A stretch of DNA of 64,000 nt, taken from the NCBI RefSeq assembly GCF_011058215.1, contig NZ_JAALFG010000001.1, positions 315,001 to 379,000 on the forward strand, given 5' to 3'. The position numbers and the translations under genes are program-made. The notes beneath the pieces are model-generated. The model was given only the letters and a program-made list of their open reading frames with translations, ran no database searches and was not told where the DNA came from. Source of the DNA: Devosia aurantiaca (GTDB lineage: Bacteria; Pseudomonadota; Alphaproteobacteria; Rhizobiales; Devosiaceae). Positions within the stretch are counted from its first letter, which is position 1; the number at the start of each line of letters is the position of its first letter. Shown here one piece after another: positions 45,227-57,100 of this stretch.

Positions 45227-48200
45227 TTACGAAAGACCGAGCGCGGCATCGGCGTATATTTGAAGCTCTTCGGTCGACGCAAAAGGCACCTGCGCCACGA
45301 AGTATTCCTCTCCCGCCGGCTTGTCGCCGCCCAGGCGCGCCGCGAGGTGACCCTTGCCGAGCAAACGCTCTGCACCCTTGACGCCCAACGCCAGCACCGA
45401 ACCGGCTTCACCGGCGACCTTGAGCACGAGGCGATTGTTTAAGTTATCTCTGATGCCCGGAGGTATCGCCTCCTGAGCCGCGCGCTGGGTGATCATTATG
45501 ACGTGAATGCCGCATGCACGCGCCTTTGCGGCAAGCCGCGTCACCTTTTGCTGGATGACCTTGCGATACTCGTCGGAGCTGGCCATCCAATCCGCCATCT
45601 CGTCATGGATGACGAAGATGTAGGGTAGCTGCTCCTCTTTAGGCACAAGGCGGTTGTATTCGGAGATCTTGGGGACGCGCTTCTCCTTGATGAGCTCATA
45701 GCGACGGTCCATTTCGTGGACGACGGTTTCGAGAACCAGCTCGGCCTCTTCCTGATCGGTGATGATGTCGCGCGCCATATGAGGCGCATTTTCGATCCAC
45801 GGGAAGTCGACGCCCATTTTGGGGTCGATCAAGTAGATCTTGAGGCTCTGCGGCGAATTGAGCGCGATCATCTGCAGCAACAGGCTCTGCATCAGGACGC
45901 CCTTGCCCGATCCTGTTTCGCCGGCGATCAGGGTGTGGGGCCCGTGCTCGCTGTTGCGGCCGTAGTTCCCACGTAGGTTCAGCCACAATGGCTCACCGGT
46001 GTCCTCGCGCAAGCCGAGCAGGAAGTTGGAAATACTGTCGGGCGATCCGGGCGGCCATTTGGTTTCCAGCCAGACCCGTGCCAGATCGACGACCCGCCGG
46101 TCCTGTGCCGCGACGAAAAGCGAGATCTTGCCCAACCCGGCGCGGATATCGGTCACGTCCATCCCGAAGGTCGTACGCAACTCGGTCAGCTTGCCGTTGA
46201 GCTTGGGAACGGTCAGCGTCGAATGTCCGACGAAGTTGACCAGAACCCCGTTCGGCGTCGAGATCGTGTTCGGCACCGCCAGCTGAGCCACCATGTTGAA
46301 CTCGGTCAGGGCAGCCTGCAGGTTGCGGGCCGTATCGGCGGCAAAGCGCTCCTCGGCTTCCTTGACCTCCCCGGCACCCTTACCTTCCGCCACATCGCGC
46401 ATGACGGCCTCGAGCGCCGCCGGCAGACCCGGATTGTGAGAGAACACCGTGTCGGATGGAGCATCGGCCACTGCCGGCGTCGGCGCAGGCGCAGCGACAG
46501 GGCCGCCAGCTATCGCCGATACGGCTTGCGCCACGGAATTCACCAGCGTTTGCTCGACGGATACCGTTTCGGGCTCCGGCACGACAACGGGCGCCGATTC
46601 ATCGGACTGAGGCAGATCTTCTGCAGGGGCGACACGACCCGGAAGCGGAGTAACGGCGGTCAGCGCCGGACGCGGCAATTCGGGCAGATGGTTGCCTGCC
46701 GGATCCGCCATGGCATGCAGCAGTGCCGACAACGATTTCTGACGAACCGAATACTGCCACACGGCGTCGTTCTTCTCGGAGGCCACGACAGAGAGCGACG
46801 CCGACGAGACGTCGTCGTGCACCACGACCACTGACCGACCGTCGGCTTCGTAATCGACCTCGCCGTCGGCAACGGCCTGGCGGAACTCCTCGAGCTCCCG
46901 GTTGTCGACGAAGAACTGGATGTAGTCGGGCCGCAGGGACATCAGATAGAGCAGCTGCCGCCCCCACGCGCGCTTCGCCATCAGGTCGGCTTGCGTCACG
47001 AAATGGGTCTCTATCGTCCCTAGGGTCGAGACGACCTGCTCGCGACTGGATTTGGCCTCGATCATCTCGGAGGCCAAGCTCACGCATTTGGCTTCGACCA
47101 CCGTCATCGACACCACGAAGCTGTCGCCTTCACGCCGGATCGTCAGCGCCAGGGTGTCGGCGAGCTTGCCCTTGTGGTTGAAGAAGGCGCGGTTGTCGTC
47201 GAGCGAGAACCAGATCGGCTTCCTGCCGGCGACGGACTTTTCGCGATCGACGATGGCCGTCGCCGCCGCAAGGCCGACGATCTCGCGTGCGGCCGTTCTC
47301 GACCGGGCCGACGACAGGATTTTCTGACCGCACACTTCGACGACCGTATTGACCACGAGCTGGGCTAGGGCGGCGGCCTGGGTGCTCAGATAGCCGTCCT
47401 GCATGCCCGAGAAATCGTCCTGCAGATGGCGCAGGAGGTTTTGACTCGGCTCGCGGGACGATACCAGCACCCGCATGTCGATATCGGGCAGCTGGATGTC
47501 GCGGATGACCTTGATGCCGTTGGCCGCCAGCATCTGGCGGCTGGACATGGTGTCGACGCTGACGACCCATTCGCCCAGATCGTGGGCCTTGCGGATCGTG
47601 TTGCCGACGTCCTGGTCGGTCCAGTTGACGCGCTGGATCGGAACGGCGCGCTTTCCGGGCGGCAGGACCTTGGCGTCCTCGGCGGCCACGTAGCAGAGGT
47701 CACTGAACTGGCCGACCGCGCGCGGCGGGCGCGATGCCGTCATGAATATCTCGATCGCATTGGTAGCGATGTTGCCGGCCGCGTCGGAATCCGTCCGGCG
47801 CCGGGGTAGGGACGCGTTCCGGAAATCGACCTCGCCCGCCAGACCCTCCGACACGCCGTCGACGAACTCCCACGCCATCCTGGCATGCTTGTAGAAGGCG
47901 TCGTGGAGGAACACGACGTCGATGTTCGAACGGCGCCCCGGGTTCAGGGCATCCCCCGCCCGACGCCGACGCGGAGCCTCGACAGGAAGCCCTCGGTGAC
48001 CTCTCGTCGAGGTTTTCCCCGCTGAGGCGAGCGTTCTGCTTGGTATAGACCTCGCGCAGTCGCGAGGAGCTGTCGTGCGTGATGAGCAGGCTTGCCCGAA
48101 GGTGCCCCTTCTTGCTCATGCGCTTTTCGAGCTCCTTGGCGACCAGGCCCGCCAGGCTGACGGCGTCCGCGTTGTAGAGTGCTGCCGAGAAGTTGCCCTC

Positions 48201-50635
48201 CTCGTGGGGATTGAGCTCGATAAACTTGTCCGACGCCATCATGAATTCGCGGCAGGCGATACCGGCCGTGGCTTCGAGCTTCTGCTCGCCCGACACTTTC
48301 GAATCGATCGGAACGGCGAGGCTGTAGCCGGCGCAATCCTCCACGGTGCCGTATGACTTGAGTTCGAAGGAAACGATCTTGGGGAAGAACCACTCGGCGA
48401 AGATCGCACGCTGCACTTCGGTAGCCCGCTCGAGGCCGTCGACCGACGTGGTCTTGGAGCCGATGGCAAGACCGATGAATTCCGCCAGGTCGAGCGCCTT
48501 GCCCCGGCGTTCGAGCAGACGCAACGGGTGCCAGGCCGGAATGACGATCGCCTGGCCGTTGGAGGACGGCAGCAGGCCGAATTCGACGATCGGACGCAGC
48601 AACGTTTCGCGCACGGTGGTGCGGTTGCCCAGCAATTCCCGCGCGATCCGGCACAGCTCACCGAAGGCGAAGGCCTGGTCCTCGACGAGCCCGCTGCCGT
48701 AGACGGAAGCTGGATGGTCGGCGATGGCCGTCATGACAGCCCCGAAAGCCTTGCCGAAAGATTTGACCGCAGTCGAGATGATGTCCCTGACCTCGGGCTC
48801 GATCGTGCGGCTGGCCACCGCCTTGTCGAGGTTGGCGGGGATCAGGGCGAAGAAATCGGCGTCGACGGAGTGGTCGGCGGGATTGGCGGTGGCGCCAGCT
48901 TCCCCGCCGGCGATGTCGACGAAACTGGAAGTGTCGCTCAGCGTGGCCGGGATGCCGCCGATGGCGGCGCCCTGCTTGAGCTCGAAGTGATGACCCGCGA
49001 CGCGGACCATGCCGTCACCGGCAGCCTTGCGGAATGCCTCGACGTCTTCGGGCCAGGCCAGGGCGATACTCGAAAAGCCCGGTTGCCAGAACAGGCGAAC
49101 CTGGGCCTTGGCGGGTTCGCCGCCGGTTTTGAGGCTGAGCTCGAACTCGATCTGGTTGGCGCCGGCGGACTGGGTACGCGTTTCGCCCTTGGCGGTGAGC
49201 CATTTGCCGAAGTCGAACTTGACGTGCGGTGCGAGGACCTTCTCGATCAGCTGGCCTTCCAGGCGGAGAAGCTTGACGAGCCGCGGATTGAGGTCCGACC
49301 AGGCTGAGGTTTTCTCCCCGTTCTTGACCCTTACGGTGATCTCGGCATCTGGCGGTATCGAACCGTCCTCGTCCATGTTCTTGATCAGCAGCGACCTTAC
49401 GCCCTTAACAATAAGGCAGAGCAGGTCCGTCTCTTTGACCTCCTCGTCGAACAGATGCCGGCGCCAGCTTTCGTAGAGTTTCTTGTCCTTGACGGTGCGG
49501 ATTTGGTCCTGCCAGGCGTCGAAGAACTCCTGGTCGAGCTCGGGATTGTTTTCACCGCGTTCGAGCTTCTCCAGATATTCCTTGGTCGCCGGATCTTCGA
49601 GGCGCTTGGGATATTCGTTCTCAATGAAGTCCCTGGTCCGCTGGACCAGCGTCGGCGTCTGCTTCTTGGCCTTAAAAGCGAAGACGTTCTTGCCGAAGTC
49701 GTTCCATTCGACTACCTCGCAGAACCGCTTCTGGCTCGGACGCCATTCGCCGTGCCGAAGATGCTTGCGGTCGGCGATCAGGTCCCGGATCGCCTCGGCC
49801 ATGACAGCTTCATCCGCCTTAAAGGCCACTGTGGGTTTGTCGATGAAGTCGAGGATCGGGTCCACCATCATCCGCATCGACTTGGCGTCGAGCAGATAGG
49901 GGATATCGGACAGGTCGCGGTAGGCAGCCCGGAACATCGCCCTGAAATCGGACACGAGCTTGCCCCGCGGCTGACCTTTGGCCGGAACACCTTCGAAACT
50001 GGCCAAGGGGGCAGCTTGAGAGCCGGAGCCGACTTGCGCAGCCGGTTGTCCAAAGGCTCTTCCTTGAGGGCCATGAAGCTGCGGACGAACTCGGCGTATT
50101 GATCGAGATCCTTCGTGACGTCGGCGTCGTCGAGGCCTTCGAGCATCGCCGAGATCCAGTTGCGGTGTTCTTCGCCCTTGATGGCGTCCCCGGCGCCGTC
50201 GAGGATCGCCGCGAGCCACAGGTCGGATTTGGCCTGAACCGAACGGCGATCCACCCTGGTAACCAGGTTGAGGCTGGCGCCGACCGTATCGCGCTGGGCG
50301 TCCGGCACCGCGAACAGCACCACGTCCGCTTCCGCCGAGTTGCGGTAATGGACCCCGGGCTTGTCGGTGATGAACCTTGCATCGAGCGTGCGGGCAAGCA
50401 CGGGATCGACGTCGCGGGCGATCGCCAGCTGCACCGTCTTGCCCTCGATGACGGGATAATGTCGGGCCACCGCCGAAAGATGCTCGGGCTTGAGACCGGC
50501 CAGCAACATCAGGGTGCGGCCCGCCTTACGTTCGGCCTCCTGTCGGACCATGCCCCAGATCACCCGGCCGATCAGATCGGCGCGTTCCTCGGCATGACGG
50601 TCAGACGGCACGGGCGTTGCGGTTATCGCGTTCAT
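45227..50635 (-). CDS. sspH: SspH/DptH-like restriction ATPase with FtsK/HerA motor (frame broken)
   Basis: Last gene of the phosphorothioation operon; about 1,803 residues after repair. The C-terminal third is a DNA-pumping ATPase of the FtsK/HerA type: LIAGETGSGKGVLMQSLLL (Walker A), YLIDPKMGVDF, FVIHDEMADWM (Walker B) and MITQRAAQEAIPPGIRDNLN. The N-terminal two thirds have no motif I can name. Three breaks are seen: runs at 50007-50011 and 47953-47957 each lack one base, and a third lies at about 48001-48005. Size and motor match DptH, the restriction motor of dnd systems. ATG 50635 overlaps the SspG stop (ATGA). It would cleave or translocate DNA lacking the sulfur mark, with SspF and SspG. 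Confidence 0.82.
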
Positions 50636-52281
50636 GCGGGATTCCCGTCGAGGCAGTAGACGTTGGAAACGAAGGCGCAGTCGTCGGAGAGCCGCTTGAC
50701 GTAGCCGAGGCCCGTCAGACGCTTCTCGAACTCGCGCAGGTTCTCTTCGAAAGCGGCGATGTCGCAGGGCGGTTCGGCGAACGCCCGGCGCTGCTCGGTC
50801 GGCCCGATGACGATGCCGTACCGGTCGTATAGCCGCTCGAGGAAGTCGGCGACGGTGATTGGCCCCCGCACGACGGCTAGGACAAGCGCCTCGAGCAGTT
50901 CGTCCGATGCCGAAAACCAAGTGCCGGCGCTGCGGCGCGCCACGACGAAGCCGGCATTCTGCCCCAACGGGCTTAACATCGAGGAGACGCTGTTCCGGTC
51001 CCGCCTTTTGGCGGCGGAGATGAAGGCGTTGAGCCAGGCTTCCGGCTCCCTGACGCCCTCCGATTGAACGGCCTTCTCCGCCCACCGCTTGGCATCGAAG
51101 GTCTTGACGATGGCTTCCACCGCCATATCTGACGCGATACGACGGTCGCCGTGCGAATTGGCCGATAGCCAACCCTGCACGTAGCCGATACGCTCGCGGA
51201 TGTGGGTTTCGACGGCGTCTTCGATCACCTGCCTGTGCCGGTTGAGGTAGTTCTTGGAGACGTCGCGCAGATTGGCGTTGCGGCCACCCGTCATGTCGAG
51301 CGGTATTGGGTCGACGGCGTTGCCGCTGACTTCGCGCGCCCGATCGGCGAAATAGCAGACGAGGTTCAGCGCCGTCATCCTGAACAGGGGCTCGAACTTT
51401 TGCGGCGCGGGCAGACTCCGGAGCGACAGGACCGCTTTCCAGTCTTCGGCCAGCCGGTCATAGGCGGGGTGGCGCCCGAGCGGCAGGTAACCGATCTGGC
51501 CGCCCGCCGTACGGTCGGCAGTGTCGGGCACGAGACGCTCGGCCAACTTCTCGGCAGGGTCGGTATCACTCAGGAATGACTTCCTGACGAGGGACGCGAC
51601 CTCTTCGGACAGCGCCGAGCGGTTGAGCATCAGATAGATCATCTCGCCGCCGCGGCCGAAGAAGGACCGGTCCGCCACGAACTTGAGATTGACGTCGTTG
51701 AGCAGGAGACTGGGACCGCGCGGGGCCAGAAATTTGGACGTGTACCGACGGTTGTTGAGAACATCGAGTTCGAGGCCCTTGAGTATCCTTACCGCCTGCC
51801 TCGCGTCCTCGAACCTGTCGTCGAAGCGCTTCTTGAGATAGGCGAAGTTGACCACGCCGATCCGCACCTCGTTGGCGAAGCCTCGATTGAGCGCGTCCAC
51901 CCAGGCGTCGAACCTGTCCTGGGGCGCGATGCGCTCGTTCTTGGCGATCAGATCGAGGGACATGTCCTTGAAAAGAATGTAGCGAAGGGCGACGGAGCGG
52001 ACCATAGGGATGACGATCGACTCGTGATCGTCCGGCGTGTGGCCGCGCTGGGTGAAGATACGGGTCTCGCCGTATGGTTTGCCGTCGTCGCCGATCTGCA
52101 GCACGCGACAGATCGAAAGGACTTCGAGCACAAGCATATAGGGCAGCTGCTCTTCTACGTAGCGGTGGCCGAAGATTTGCTCCTGGACCCACATGAGGGT
52201 GTCGGCGCCCTTACCGTCCTCACCGAGGTGGGATTTCAGCGCCGTCGGCCCTGCGGCTTTTGTATCGAACGCGTCGAGCAT
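50632..52281 (-). CDS. sspG: SspG/DptG-like restriction protein
   Basis: A 549-residue protein from ATG 52281 (MLDAFDTKAAGPTALKSHLGEDGKGADTLMWVQEQIF). It has no motif that I can assign. Identity rests on length, on tight overlaps on both sides (TGATG with SspF, ATGA with SspH) and on the F-G-H order known for dptFGH and sspFGH operons. The chain is soluble and basic-rich (ERIGYVQGWLSANSHGDRR, RRDRNSVSSMLS). As I recall, SspG and SspH of the Vibrio system nick DNA; nothing here shows a catalytic residue. No frame break was found. Confidence 0.7.
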   Translation of the reverse strand: MLDAFDTKAAGPTALKSHLGEDGKGADTLMWVQEQIFGHRYVEEQLPYMLVLEVLSICRVLQIGDDGKPYGETRIFTQRGHTPDDHESIVIPMVRSVALRYILFKDMSLDLIAKNERIAPQDRFDAWVDALNRGFANEVRIGVVNFAYLKKRFDDRFEDARQAVRILKGLELDVLNNRRYTSKFLAPRGPSLLLNDVNLKFVADRSFFGRGGEMIYLMLNRSALSEEVASLVRKSFLSDTDPAEKLAERLVPDTADRTAGGQIGYLPLGRHPAYDRLAEDWKAVLSLRSLPAPQKFEPLFRMTALNLVCYFADRAREVSGNAVDPIPLDMTGGRNANLRDVSKNYLNRHRQVIEDAVETHIRERIGYVQGWLSANSHGDRRIASDMAVEAIVKTFDAKRWAEKAVQSEGVREPEAWLNAFISAAKRRDRNSVSSMLSPLGQNAGFVVARRSAGTWFSASDELLEALVLAVVRGPITVADFLERLYDRYGIVIGPTEQRRAFAEPPCDIAAFEENLREFEKRLTGLGYVKRLSDDCAFVSNVYCLDGNPA

Positions 52282-54072
52282 CAGAAGTTGCCCTCCAGGG
52301 CGCCGATCGAGCGTTCGGCGAGGAATTCGTCGTCCGTATCCACGGCCTTGAAGTTCGAGGTATCGCCGTCCTCGCGATCGAGGATCTGTCCGACGCAGCG
52401 TATCTGGAAGTTGCGCACATCCTGGAAGCACTGGTTGGAAAAGCTCATCGGCAAAGCTCCGTCGCTGACCCGCATCAGATATTCGAAAAGGGTTGGCGTG
52501 AGCGGCAGGGAGGCCAGCGTCCCAACCGGCGGGTAAGCCGCGTTCAGCTGCAGCATCGGGGGACGACCGGGCTTGGTCGGTGCGGCGAGGTTGAGGCTAT
52601 ACGGCCTGCCGCTCCAGCCGATCGGACCGGTGACGAGGATGGGGATGCCGGCACCCTTGAAAACGCCGGAGGGTTGGGTCAGCCAAAGACGGTCGCTCGT
52701 CTCAGTCAACGAGCCCGTCAGCGCGCGATTGAGACCCTTGACTAGCCGCGAGCGCGTCTTGCGGAACTTTTCGGCGTCGCGCTTGTCTTCGGAGAGGATG
52801 ATGTTGAGGAAATGATCGCCGTAACTGTGGACCGAAAGCTGCCATGGGCTTTGCTCGCGCGCATCCCCTCGGCCTCGGGCCACTCGAAAAACAACCGGCG
52901 GCGCTGGGCGGTCAGGATCTTGCGCAGCTCGCTGATATGCTCCGGCGGGTTCTCAAGATAATTGGCTCTCACTTCGGCATAGCCGGCGCTGCCGTATTGC
53001 GGATGGTCGACCTCGGCGAACTTGGCGTCCATCAGGACATCGTCGAAGAAGTTGTTGGTCTCGAAGCCGATCGCGAAGTCGTTGAGCGCCGAAAAGGCCG
53101 TGTTCTGCGAGCGCCGGAACGGCGGGTGGTTTTCGCCGAAGACGTTGTTGTAGGGGTCGGTGAACGCGTATTCGCTGTCGGCCGCACGCTGGGCGGCACG
53201 CGAGCAGTTGAGCAACGGGGTCGCATAGAGGTTCTTGGCGTCGCCGAGCAGCGCATTGACGACGAGAATGATGATCTGCCGGATCGAAAGGTGGCGCTCG
53301 TCTGCGGCCGAGATCTCGATCAGGGCCCGAAGCCGGGAGCGCATGGAAGCATCTCCAGTCCGCAACAGGACCTCCCGGTTGACCTGGATCGGACAACGAC
53401 CACCTTCGCCCGCCTTGCAGCCCGTGCCGCAGTCCACCCAGCGCGGATGGTTGCAGATCTGGTCGATGATCGCGTCGATGGTGGACGCGTGCGACGTACG
53501 CGACATGTTGAAGAGGCGGAAGGAATACCCTTCGAGCGGCGTATCCTTGTCGTCGCGCAGCAGTTCGCGGAAGGCGATCAAGATCTCCTGGCCGGCTGTG
53601 CTGCCGCCGAGATGATCTTCCCATGAGCGCAGCAGATGCCCATCGTTGACGCAGAGGACGAAGAGCTCCGCCGGATTCGGGGAGGTGAAAGACTTGATCA
53701 TGCGGGGCACGAGGCTCGCCTTGTCCGACGCACTCACTTCGCTAAGGTCCTTGATGAAGACGACGCGACGGCCGGTCTCCGGATCGTCGAAAGCGGTCTG
53801 CTCGCCCAGCCCGGTCGTCCCGCCGCCCAAGAGCTCGAGCACCTTTCGGGCGGTGTAGGTCTTGCCATCGCCTGCCGTACCGGTGAGCACCACCGAATGC
53901 GGAGGCGTCCCCGCAGAAGATCGACTATTTCCCTCGACCTGGTTTCGGGAATAGAAATGGGCTCGACGCCGGCCTTGGCGGCGGCGGCGACGACGAATTC
54001 GTCGTACATGTTGTTGCCGTCCGAGGTCGGCCCGTAGGCCGCCAGAAAATCGACCAGCGCGTTATTGCTCAT
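52281..54072 (-). CDS. sspF: SspF/DptF-like ATPase (frame broken twice)
   Basis: About 597 residues after repair, from ATG 54072 (MSNNALVDFLAAYG). The Walker A GTAGDGKTYTARKVLELL stands at about residues 65-82, with RRVVFIKDLSEV as the Walker B region and a cysteine cluster (CGTGCKAGEGGRC) in the middle. Adding one base at 53909-53912 joins LLRG to TPPHSVVLTGTAGDGKT; another at 52865-52868 joins WPEAEG to DAREQSPW. DptF is the P-loop protein of phosphorothioate-dependent restriction, and this is its place in the operon. The GGGAGGGGA before the ATG is a strong ribosome-binding site; 87 bases separate it from sspD. Confidence 0.8.
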
Positions 54073-54159
54073 TCCCCTCCCGGCACGTCGAATACCCAAT
54101 CACGACAGTGCTTTGCTTCATTAGATCGGCTCTACGGCTCCAAGTCGAGCCTGCAATTG

Positions 54160-57100
54160 TTACTTATGGCAAGTCAGACACATCTTGGACTGACCGTAGA
54201 GATCGTCGATGTCGAGCGGCTCGCCGTCGGGGCGTAGCGGGTTGGGTTGAATCCGGGCGCGGGCGCGCTCCAGCCGGATCGCGTGATCGTTGCGGATCTG
54301 CTCGACCCGCTCGGGCCGCGACAGCTGCTCGAGAGACTCGCCCTGGCTCCAGGTGAACGGAGAGCCGTGCTCCACCGCCGACTTCTCGTAGGACTTAGCT
54401 TCGTCGAAAGCTTCAGGGTGCCGCTCCATGAGACGAACCCACTCGATCTTCTGCTGAAAGAAACAGAACGTGCAGCCGCTACGCGAACGCCATTCGTAAT
54501 AGGACGGCAGGCCTAGGCCCGACGCGTCGAGCAGCTCGATCACGCCCGCCTTGTCGACCCCGTCTTCGCGGAACGGCAGGCGCACCTTGAGGCTGGCCGA
54601 TTTCGAGCTGTAGCCTTCGCGGTAATCCTCGTCTGAGCGGATGGCGACGTAGGAGGTGACCTCGTCCCCGTCCTTGAGCATCGGCTTCACCCAATCCTCG
54701 AACGGACGGAGCTTGAGCATCCGCGTGCACCAACGCGTCTGTGCAGAGGGTAGGAAGGAATTGTACTGCATCAACCAGAAGTCGAAGTCACGGTCGGGAT
54801 TAAGGCGCAGGATCGGTTTGCCCAGGACGCCTTCAAGGCGACCGAGATACTCGTAGACTTCGGGCAATTCCTTGCCCGTGTCGGTGAAGAAGTATTCCAC
54901 CTCGATTTCGGGGTGGTGGTGCCGCATGTAGACCGCAAGGGCCGCGCTGTCGCGCCCTCCGGACAGTCCGAGGACATGACGTTGGGCCATCAGAAGGCCG
55001 CCTTTCTTTTTTTCGTCGTCTTCGGGCCGGGCGCTGAGGATGGCGGCGCCGAACCGGGTGATTGCCGCGAGGATCAGGTTGCGCTCGGCCCCCGAAAAGC
55101 GCTCGGTCAGGTCGGCGACCATGTCATCGACCAAGGAGGCGTCCGCATCGCTAACGTCGAACTCGCCGAAGACCGGCTCGGGCCTGCCGCCGACGCTGAC
55201 TACCAGGGCCATCGCCTCGCGCTTGTCCTTGCGACCCTTGACGTGGGCGAAGGCTTCCGCCCGGTTGAACTTCTGCGCCAGCGTCGCCAGCCCCATGGCG
55301 GCGCGATCGATGTCTGCGTCCGACCAGTCGCGCATCGGGCGGTTGGCGGCCAGACTGGCCAAACCCTCGATGTCCTCGTCCGAGCCCTTGAAGGTCGCGA
55401 TGCGCCCCACGAAAGCCTCGAGGTGGAAATCGCCGGCCAGGTCGCGGATGTTTTCGGCACGGGCGCGCAGGTCCGCGATCGCCTTGGGCGACGCGTTCGG
55501 GACCTGCAGCTCGGCCAGCATTTCCGAACGCATGCGATGCAGCATTCCGGGATGGGCGGCGACCAGTTCTTCGAGCCCCTCGCGCACGTTCGAGATGACC
55601 GCGTCATGCCCGGCGGCACCGGCGGCAAAGAGCCCGGGCAGGTCGTTGAAGATCAGCTTGTTAGGATCGGAGGCCTTCTTGAAGACGCTCCTGACGGCGG
55701 TGGCGTTGGACGATAGGCGCTGCGTGCGCTGCGTCCAGGGCGACAACCGCGCATAGATGGCGACGAGGCCGCGACCGACGTCGATGGGTTCGAGGTCGGC
55801 CAGCGAATTTTGCCGGTCCAGTTCGCGCACGACGTCGGCCAAACCCGACAACAGCTCGCGCGCATCCTGGTTGAGGTCCATCCAGCGCACCTGCAGGAGC
55901 GAGGGGTCCTTGACCAGGTAGTCGACGTCGATCTCGCGCAACGTCGGCTGGAAGATGCCGTCGCGGTAGAAGGCGAGCGAAGAGCGCATGGTCATCATCA
56001 AGGCGATGGCGAGAACCGGCATAATCCCTCGCTTGAGGCCGAACGGCTTGCGGCCCCAAAGCTCGTAGAGTTCGGCAAGCGACACCGATCGCCCGGCATG
56101 CATCCGAAGGTGCCGCTCCGCCTCATCCCAAACCGGCCCGAGACCTACCGGATCTTCGCCGTTACGCGGATCGCAGAAGCCGTAGCCTGTTTCGGATGGG
56201 CCGTGCAGACCCGTCTTAGCGAGGAGAGACATGTAGAGCCCGCCCTCCGAGGGGAATCCTTCGATACCGAGGCGGTTTCGATGGCCTTCGGTGACCATGG
56301 CCTTGAGCAGCATGTTCTGGCCGGCCACCGCGTTGCTGGACGGCTTGATGCGGTTGAGCAGCTCGCTGTGCAGCAGGGGCGAATTCATGAAGCGCAGGTC
56401 GGCGTATTCAGACGCCATTTGGCTGACGTAGCGCAGTGGCTTGGTTTCGGCAGGTCCCTTGCCGTGGTACCAGGTAACGAGCTCGAAAGCCCGGGCGACC
56501 TCCGCTTCGAACATGCCCTGTGCGCCGGCCAATCGCGCGGCGACTTCACGCCGAGCCACGGCGTCGCCCTGCAGATCGGGGTGCGCGCGCACGCGTCCCA
56601 GCGCCTGGACCTCTCGCGCAAGGTTGAGGATGTAGTCGGTATTGGACGCGACACCGAACACCGTGTCCCACTCGTCGGCGGCCGGGGCGACCTCCTTGAG
56701 CATGCGACCCAATTCCCGCGTCGTTTCGCCCCCGTCGGGCACCACGAGCACGAACTGTCCGATGGTGCCGTCAGCAGGTTTGTACGTCTGCAAGTGCTTT
56801 TCCACGGCGCTTGAGAGGACAATGTCCATATCGAACCAGCGGAGCGCGCCGGTGCGGTGGTAGTGACGTTTGCAGAGGACCGGCTGCAGGCCGGACAGGG
56901 AACGCACGAGGGCCATGTCGATCTGCGGGCGCTCGGCGATCTCGTCCTCGATCGCGGCTTCGATGTCGAAGTCACTGCCAGCATAGACGGCGTAGGAGCC
57001 CAGGAACTTCTTGAAGACGATCAGCGACCATTTGGAGAGCGCCACGAGCGCCGTCTTGATGGCCTCGGACGTTGTTTCGGGAAAACAGGAGGCCAGGATC

